A stretch of 64,000 nt of DNA from the NCBI RefSeq assembly GCF_000164675.2, contig NC_015678.1:1922001-1986000 (forward strand), in the 5' to 3' direction. Numbering within the stretch: the first letter of the stretch is position 1; every line of letters starts with the position of its first letter. The notes under the pieces are model-generated. The model saw only the letters and a list, made by a program, of their open reading frames with translations, was not told the origin of the DNA and ran no database searches. The stretch is from Streptococcus parasanguinis ATCC 15912 (GTDB lineage: Bacteria; Bacillota; Bacilli; Lactobacillales; Streptococcaceae). Shown piece after piece: positions 59,909 through 64,000 of the stretch. A program made the position numbers and the translations under genes.

Positions 59909-60613
59909 TATTTTAACTCACAGTTGATGATTCCACAAATTGAAAAGTTTTAAACTTAGCATTTAAACGCTCAATTTTAATACGTATTACAACTATCTCT
60001 ATTAAACTTCTTATCCTCTACAGTCGATACATGCTTTTTAGAACTTTTTAAAGGAAAAAAGATATCTCATGAATATTCATAGTATCTAAATAACAAAAAC
60101 AAGTAATTGCTCTGACAAACTTGACCTATACTTTCTTTAAAAAGAGTAAAATCATGTGTATGACCGTCTCAAAAAACTAATTGACAGGCACGAAGTGTCG
60201 TTAAATCGATTATGATTGTGTCTTTATGGTGTATATCTTTTTCCAGGATAATTCTTACTTTGGTTTCTTTTAGGACATTGAAATAGGACTTTCTGTGACA
60301 TCAATAGCTATAGTGACACTTGTTAATTTTAAGTTTTCTAAGTCAAATAGACTTGAGGAATGAAGAGTGTATTCTACGAATGTTAATGTTCACTAGTCCA
60401 AGACCAAAATCAAAAAACTAGAAGATGTTGAGTTGATTAATAGCATAAATAATGCAAGTTCAGAATTAACTGTTTTTCTAGACTTAAAGTTTTTGTGCCT
60501 CCTCCTTTACAGTGTTTGGATTTATAAGTTGTATCTAGACAGGATATCTTTGTTGGGAAGGTATCCTTTTTGACACTAATAAATAATTTAAAGTTCTCAG
60601 GAGTTAGTTGCAT
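59909..60613 (-). pseudogene. Decayed IS5-family (IS1381-like) transposase
   Basis: Reading leftward from ATG 60613 the pieces MQLTPENFKLFISVKKDTFP, CLDTTYKSKHCKGGGTKTLS, VTIAIDVTESPI, DLTTLRACQLVFE (shifted frames) and RIKIERLNAKFKTF, CGIINCELK can be followed. These match an IS5-group DDE transposase in order, but with several stops, shifts and deletions. Not functional. Confidence 0.7.
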
Positions 60614-60839
60614 GGTTTTTCGTAAATAGTTTTCTTAACTATAGTATAGCATAGTACAGTATGGCACTTTATTTTTTCCAATAAGTCTATTATACCCCAA
60701 GGACAGCTGGTTTTAATTTTTTCTCTGAACTGTACGATTTTGCGCCAGAAATGTAGGAATTACCTTTCGTTGTGATGTGATAAAACTTACAAATCTTTTT
60801 TGTTATTCTTGACCTAGTTTTTTAGAAAGAAGGTCTAAG

Positions 60840-60911
60840 ATGTTAAATAAAGTCAAAACTAAAGCCTTAATTAGTGTTGGAGCAGTGGCTGCAACTAGCT
60901 TTATTCTCTGA
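60840..60911 (+). CDS. Possible 23-aa peptide or truncated membrane gene
   Basis: ATG 60840 after AGAAGG, with TTGACC upstream at 60809-60814. The peptide is MLNKVKTKALISVGAVAATS then FIL, i.e. a basic N-terminus plus a hydrophobic segment like the start of an exported or membrane protein. After the TGA the same frame continues with charged residues for about 33 codons, so it may be a decayed larger gene. Confidence 0.35.
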   Translation: MLNKVKTKALISVGAVAATSFIL

Positions 60912-61105
60912 ATCTTGCATGATAAGAAGAATAAAGAAATAAAAAGAAAAATCAAAGTGTTTGTTTATCGGCAATCATCACAATTCGGTTTTTTAAAATA
61001 GGATGGTATATTTTGTTTCTTTGACCAAAATTTGAACAAAAAATAGATTTGACTTTCGGTTAATAATAAGCTTAAAAGTTTTTTGAAGGAATCTATTTAG
61101 CACAA

Positions 61106-61135
61106 AAAAACACCTATTCGGGAAAATAGGTGTGA
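61106..61135 (-). terminator. Terminator of the lipoprotein gene
   Basis: CACCTATT / AATAGGTG stem followed on the minus strand by seven T. Confidence 0.85.
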
Positions 61136-61141
61136 ATGATG

Positions 61142-61503
61142 TTATTTATATCCATATTGTTTTAGTGCGTTATTATATTCTTCGCTATCTTTAAGATAGT
61201 AGTCGTGCTTAACTCCACTAATATCAACAGAAAAGACCCCATCTTTAAATGAATATTCTTCTGTTCGACTTGCAATATTTTGTCCAGTTAATTCGATCGT
61301 ATTCTTTTTTTGTTAATGGTAAAGCTGTTGGCTTCTCCATGCTCTATGGAAGCATTATCTCCTTTAATAGTAAATGCCAATTCATTTCTTTCACTTGATA
61401 TCCAATAGTATTCGCCATCCAGAGATTGTTGCTTATTTTTAGTGCAAGCAATTAACGTAATTATTGATAATGACAACAATAATATGCTAACAATTTTTCT
61501 CAT
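61142..61503 (-). pseudogene. Small lipoprotein gene with a one-base frameshift
   Basis: Signal peptide with lipobox LIAC (Cys at about 20), ribosome site GGAGG. The frame reads ...EANSFTINKK and then leaves phase in a run of seven A, stopping at residue 71. With one A more it continues NTIELTGQNIASRTEE ... ALKQYGYK to a stop at 61142, about 120 residues. The intact product would be a membrane-anchored surface lipoprotein. Function unknown. Confidence 0.7.
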
Positions 61504-61560
61504 GTTTCTCGCCTCCTTTTATAATATTACTATACCAAAATAATGTTACAAAACTGTATC

Positions 61561-61610
61561 AATGTCTGTTATAATGGAAATTTCAAACAATGTCCATTAT
61601 AACAGACATT
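61561..61610. repeat. Perfect 17-bp inverted repeat (paired operator candidate)
   Basis: AATGTCTGTTATAATGG (61561-61577) and its exact complement (61594-61610). Each arm is itself near-palindromic (TGTCnnTTATAAnnGACA) and contains TATAAT. Lies 58 bp upstream of the lipoprotein ATG. Confidence 0.65.
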
Positions 61611-61706
61611 AGTAAATTATAGAAAAAGATCTATATTTGGCTATAGTTTTACTAAATCTCTACGACTATAGATTAAAAATGTATACACTTCTATACAAAT
61701 AGTAGA

Positions 61707-61747
61707 AAAGGACTCAGTCCTGTGCAATACAGAACTAAATCCTTTGG
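61707..61747 (-). terminator. Hairpin downstream of the bacteriocin ABC ATPase
   Basis: AAAGGA-AGT-CTGT / ACAG-ACT-TCCTTT interrupted stem; a likely terminator for the leftward operon. Confidence 0.55.
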
Positions 61748-61849
61748 ATAAATTATTAATCTAACTATTTGGGTGCACTTAACTTTCGGGATGTTTTGTC
61801 AGGAAATGAATATGTAACGTAATGAAAATCTGTGCTATTACCCTATTCT

Positions 61850-62485
61850 TCATTGACTATTTTTTAGGCTTACCACTTGATCAGCTTGTTTCCAAATGGT
61901 TGGATTATGTGTTGCAATAATGATCAGACGTTCCTTATTTTTTAATGTTAGGAGTAAGTCCATAATCTCCTGTGAGGTCTCAGGATCAAGAGCGGCAGTT
62001 AATTCATCTGCCAAAATTAGAGGAGGATCTTTTAAAATGATCTTTGCCAAGGCTACACGTTGTGCTTCTCCTCCCGAAAGCTCATATACTTTTTGATCTA
62101 GTTGAATATAAGATAGTCCTACTCTATCTAATACTTCTTCTTTAGTCTCTCTCTTTTTTTGTTTGTCTAATTTATGACCAATTAATCCCAAATCTAAATT
62201 TTCTGAAACAGTATTATTATCGATTAGTCCAAAATTCTGGAAGAGATAACCTAGTTCATTTCTGAAATAGTTTGTTGGTTTAATCTTTCGTAAATCTTTC
62301 CCTTTATATTGAATACTCCCCTGATCATAAGGTTCTAGCTTGGCTACCATATTTAGTAAGGTTGTTTTGCCACAACCACTATTTCCGATAAGAGCATAGA
62401 CTTTACCTGCATCAAAATTTAAGTTCAAATCACTAAATACCGTCCGGTCCCCAAAGGTTTTTGTTAGTTGATGGATTTTAATCAT
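61850..62485 (-). CDS. ABC ATPase of a lactococcin-972-type bacteriocin export/immunity system
   Basis: 211 residues, MacB/LolD-type size. Walker A GNSGCGKTT (34-42), signature LSGGEAQRV, Walker B LILADELTAALDP, switch His in IATHNP. It is 2 bp downstream of a DUF1430-type membrane gene, the usual pair next to lactococcin 972-like bacteriocins in streptococci. No bacteriocin gene is inside the window; it may lie beyond the right edge. Confidence 0.88.
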   Translation of the reverse strand: MIKIHQLTKTFGDRTVFSDLNLNFDAGKVYALIGNSGCGKTTLLNMVAKLEPYDQGSIQYKGKDLRKIKPTNYFRNELGYLFQNFGLIDNNTVSENLDLGLIGHKLDKQKKRETKEEVLDRVGLSYIQLDQKVYELSGGEAQRVALAKIILKDPPLILADELTAALDPETSQEIMDLLLTLKNKERLIIIATHNPTIWKQADQVVSLKNSQ

Positions 62486-62487
62486 TT

Positions 62488-64000
62488 CTATGCTCCTTTC
62501 AATATAATACTAGCCATCCTATCTTCCTTACGAGAACGATGCATTAGTATTAAAATAGAATTCAAACCAAAGACGCAAGAGGTTAGAAAGACTACCCAAA
62601 GTTTATTTGTTAGCAAAAGACCAATAGCCCCTCCCAAAATGAAGATAACTATTTGCCAGATAAAAAATTTCTGGTGTAACTCAAAAAAATTTAATCCTGA
62701 TATTTTCTTAATAAGAATAGTTTTACGAAATTCTTCAAAGTAGAGGATTGTCATTGTATTAAAGAGTAGAATTGAGGTAGCAATACCGAGAAAACCACCA
62801 GCAATGATTGTCAATATTTCAACTTGAATGTTGTGACTCATACCACGATAAACATAATAGGCAAGATCATACTGACTGATATATCTCTTTATTCCACCTT
62901 GTTCAACTAGTTTTTTAGTGGCATCCAAACCTTTAAAATACAGATAATCAGATGGATAAGTGAAGAAAGCATTTTGATTTTTTCCAAAAGAGCTTGGTTT
63001 AAGGACAATAAGTATAGGATCACTTAGAAATTGTTGATATGAGATTGGTGTAGAATTATATACGAAACGCTTCTTATTGTTTGAAATATAGAAAACACGA
63101 GCTTTCATAGCCTGTTGAATTTTATTTTCCTTATCGTTTCGAATCGCTAGGAAATCTTCATAAATTTGACGCAATTTATCTTCTTGATCTTTTAATTTTT
63201 CAGGCAATAGTAGTCCAAATTCTCCTTCTCCAAGGCTATTAATGCTCTTCTTATCTTCTTCATTTAATTCTACATTCTGAACATCTAAATAATTAGGAGT
63301 CACATATAAGCTATTAGCATACGGATTGTAGTCATTTATCGACATTTTTTCTCCCGTTAAGGGATGTGAAGACAGACCTTTTAGATCGAATGATGCAAAT
63401 GGATGCTGAACAAGCATTCCTCCATTCTGAATGCCAGTTTCTATGAAGTTTTTCCATTGTTCTTCCAACATTTTTCTACTATCCTGATTTCTAATCTCTG
63501 ACCCAAACTCCCTATTTGTTGAAAGCAATACCCAATCTTTTTGATTTGACCATGCTGTATCTCCAGACTGATGCAATTGCCAAATAGTTGAATAGATACT
63601 TGTTCTATGAATGGTAAGTACTATTAAAAGAAAAGCGACCAATTGCCCCAAGTAAAGAATACCCATAATCTGTTTCAAAGGTAACTTTCCTTTGAGTAAA
63701 GAAACCAAATGTACCGCTTTAATACTTAAAACATAAAGAAAGCTAAAGAGTATAGAAAGGAACAAAAGTAACAAATTATAAGTTATGCTAGCTGAAAAAA
63801 TAACTGGAATAGAAAATGGTGTGATATGGAATAGACTTACACCACAGATTCCAAGAAAAATCCCTGTAATTACCCCTAAAAGTAAATCTCCACAATCACT
63901 AATCATTGAGTTTCCAAAAATCTGAGTTAGGTGCAATCCAGAAATATATCGAATCCCAACTGTTCGCATTTCCTTGGTTTTTTGAATAATCATTAAGGCT
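62488..64000 (-). CDS. Bacteriocin-associated membrane protein (DUF1430/FtsX-like), 5' end outside window
   Basis: At least 501 residues; the frame stays open to the window edge, so the N-terminus is missing. Transmembrane segments at the visible N-terminal end (four in the first 140 residues), a large extracellular domain (about 150-385) and two to three C-terminal helices preceded by FEEFRKTILIKKISGLNFFE, the FtsX-like pattern. Partner permease of the ATPase, thought to provide immunity or export for lactococcin 972-type bacteriocins. Confidence 0.8.
   Translation of the reverse strand, partial: ALMIIQKTKEMRTVGIRYISGLHLTQIFGNSMISDCGDLLLGVITGIFLGICGVSLFHITPFSIPVIFSASITYNLLLLFLSILFSFLYVLSIKAVHLVSLLKGKLPLKQIMGILYLGQLVAFLLIVLTIHRTSIYSTIWQLHQSGDTAWSNQKDWVLLSTNREFGSEIRNQDSRKMLEEQWKNFIETGIQNGGMLVQHPFASFDLKGLSSHPLTGEKMSINDYNPYANSLYVTPNYLDVQNVELNEEDKKSINSLGEGEFGLLLPEKLKDQEDKLRQIYEDFLAIRNDKENKIQQAMKARVFYISNNKKRFVYNSTPISYQQFLSDPILIVLKPSSFGKNQNAFFTYPSDYLYFKGLDATKKLVEQGGIKRYISQYDLAYYVYRGMSHNIQVEILTIIAGGFLGIATSILLFNTMTILYFEEFRKTILIKKISGLNFFELHQKFFIWQIVIFILGGAIGLLLTNKLWVVFLTSCVFGLNSILILMHRSRKEDRMASIILKGA

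Noticed and set aside
1-64000. CRISPR arrays, tRNA or rRNA genes
   Set aside because: No regularly spaced repeat-spacer pattern and no tRNA or rRNA sequence recognised on either strand; the only regular repeats are the short 12-bp arm sites and 22-bp boxes.

Overview
The window is a low-GC Firmicutes chromosome, most likely Streptococcus of the mitis/sanguinis/parasanguinis type. The basis is streptococcal gene order (cysS-mrnC, msmK-dexB, rplM-rpsI), an LPXTG surface peptidase, Rgg/SHP signalling and a degraded BOX repeat. Species cannot be fixed from the sequence alone.

Region 1 (1-14856) is core chromosome. It holds a GNAT fragment, a nucleoside phosphorylase, cysS, mini-RNase III, a PucR-type regulator, the multi-sugar ABC ATPase msmK with dexB, and a 1073-residue sortase-anchored M14 carboxypeptidase. 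An aromatic-acid-exporter-like membrane protein, rlmB, rae1/yacP, a degV gene and rplM-rpsI with its L13 leader follow. msmK and the carboxypeptidase share one promoter design with a CcpA site over the -35/spacer.

Region 2 (about 14868-56830) is a run of three integrated elements at the 3' end of rpsI. Each has its tyrosine integrase at the left end followed by 12-bp-period direct repeats. IME A (about 14868-25007, bounded by a 13-bp direct repeat) has int, xis, a pMV158-type Rep_2 initiator with a recognisable dso nick hairpin, a frameshifted FtsK-like gene, a 642-residue unknown protein and an ars cassette (arsR, arsP-like permease, thioredoxin-like, arsC). IME B (about 25000-38100) has a homologous rep/FtsK backbone with a different integrase. 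Its cargo is a putative defence operon (unknown 677-aa protein, a DUF6414-like protein, a ClpB-like AAA+ gene with an in-frame stop, a HEPN RNase candidate) followed by a small structured RNA with its own promoter and terminator, plus a yxlEFG-like ABC transporter. Element C (about 38200-56830) is a complete ICE of the Tn916/ICEBs1/ICESt3 superfamily: int, xis, cell-wall hydrolase, VirB6-like, VirB4, TcpE, TcpC, MobT relaxase, TcpA, oriT and a long leader with an attenuator-like terminator. Its regulation module has an XRE repressor, ImmA/IrrE and an S24 CI repressor, and between these sits an unusual cassette of a SecB-like protein and a PD-(D/E)XK-like protein. The ICE could supply the conjugation pore for the two IMEs.

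Region 3 (56830-64000) is a degraded chromosomal stretch. It has a histidine-kinase C-terminal relic, a BOX fragment, an ABC exporter convergent with an rgg regulator, and a divergent unlisted SHP-like pheromone gene. A decayed IS5-family transposase, a frameshifted lipoprotein and a lactococcin-972-type bacteriocin export/immunity ABC pair (the second gene cut by the window end) complete it.
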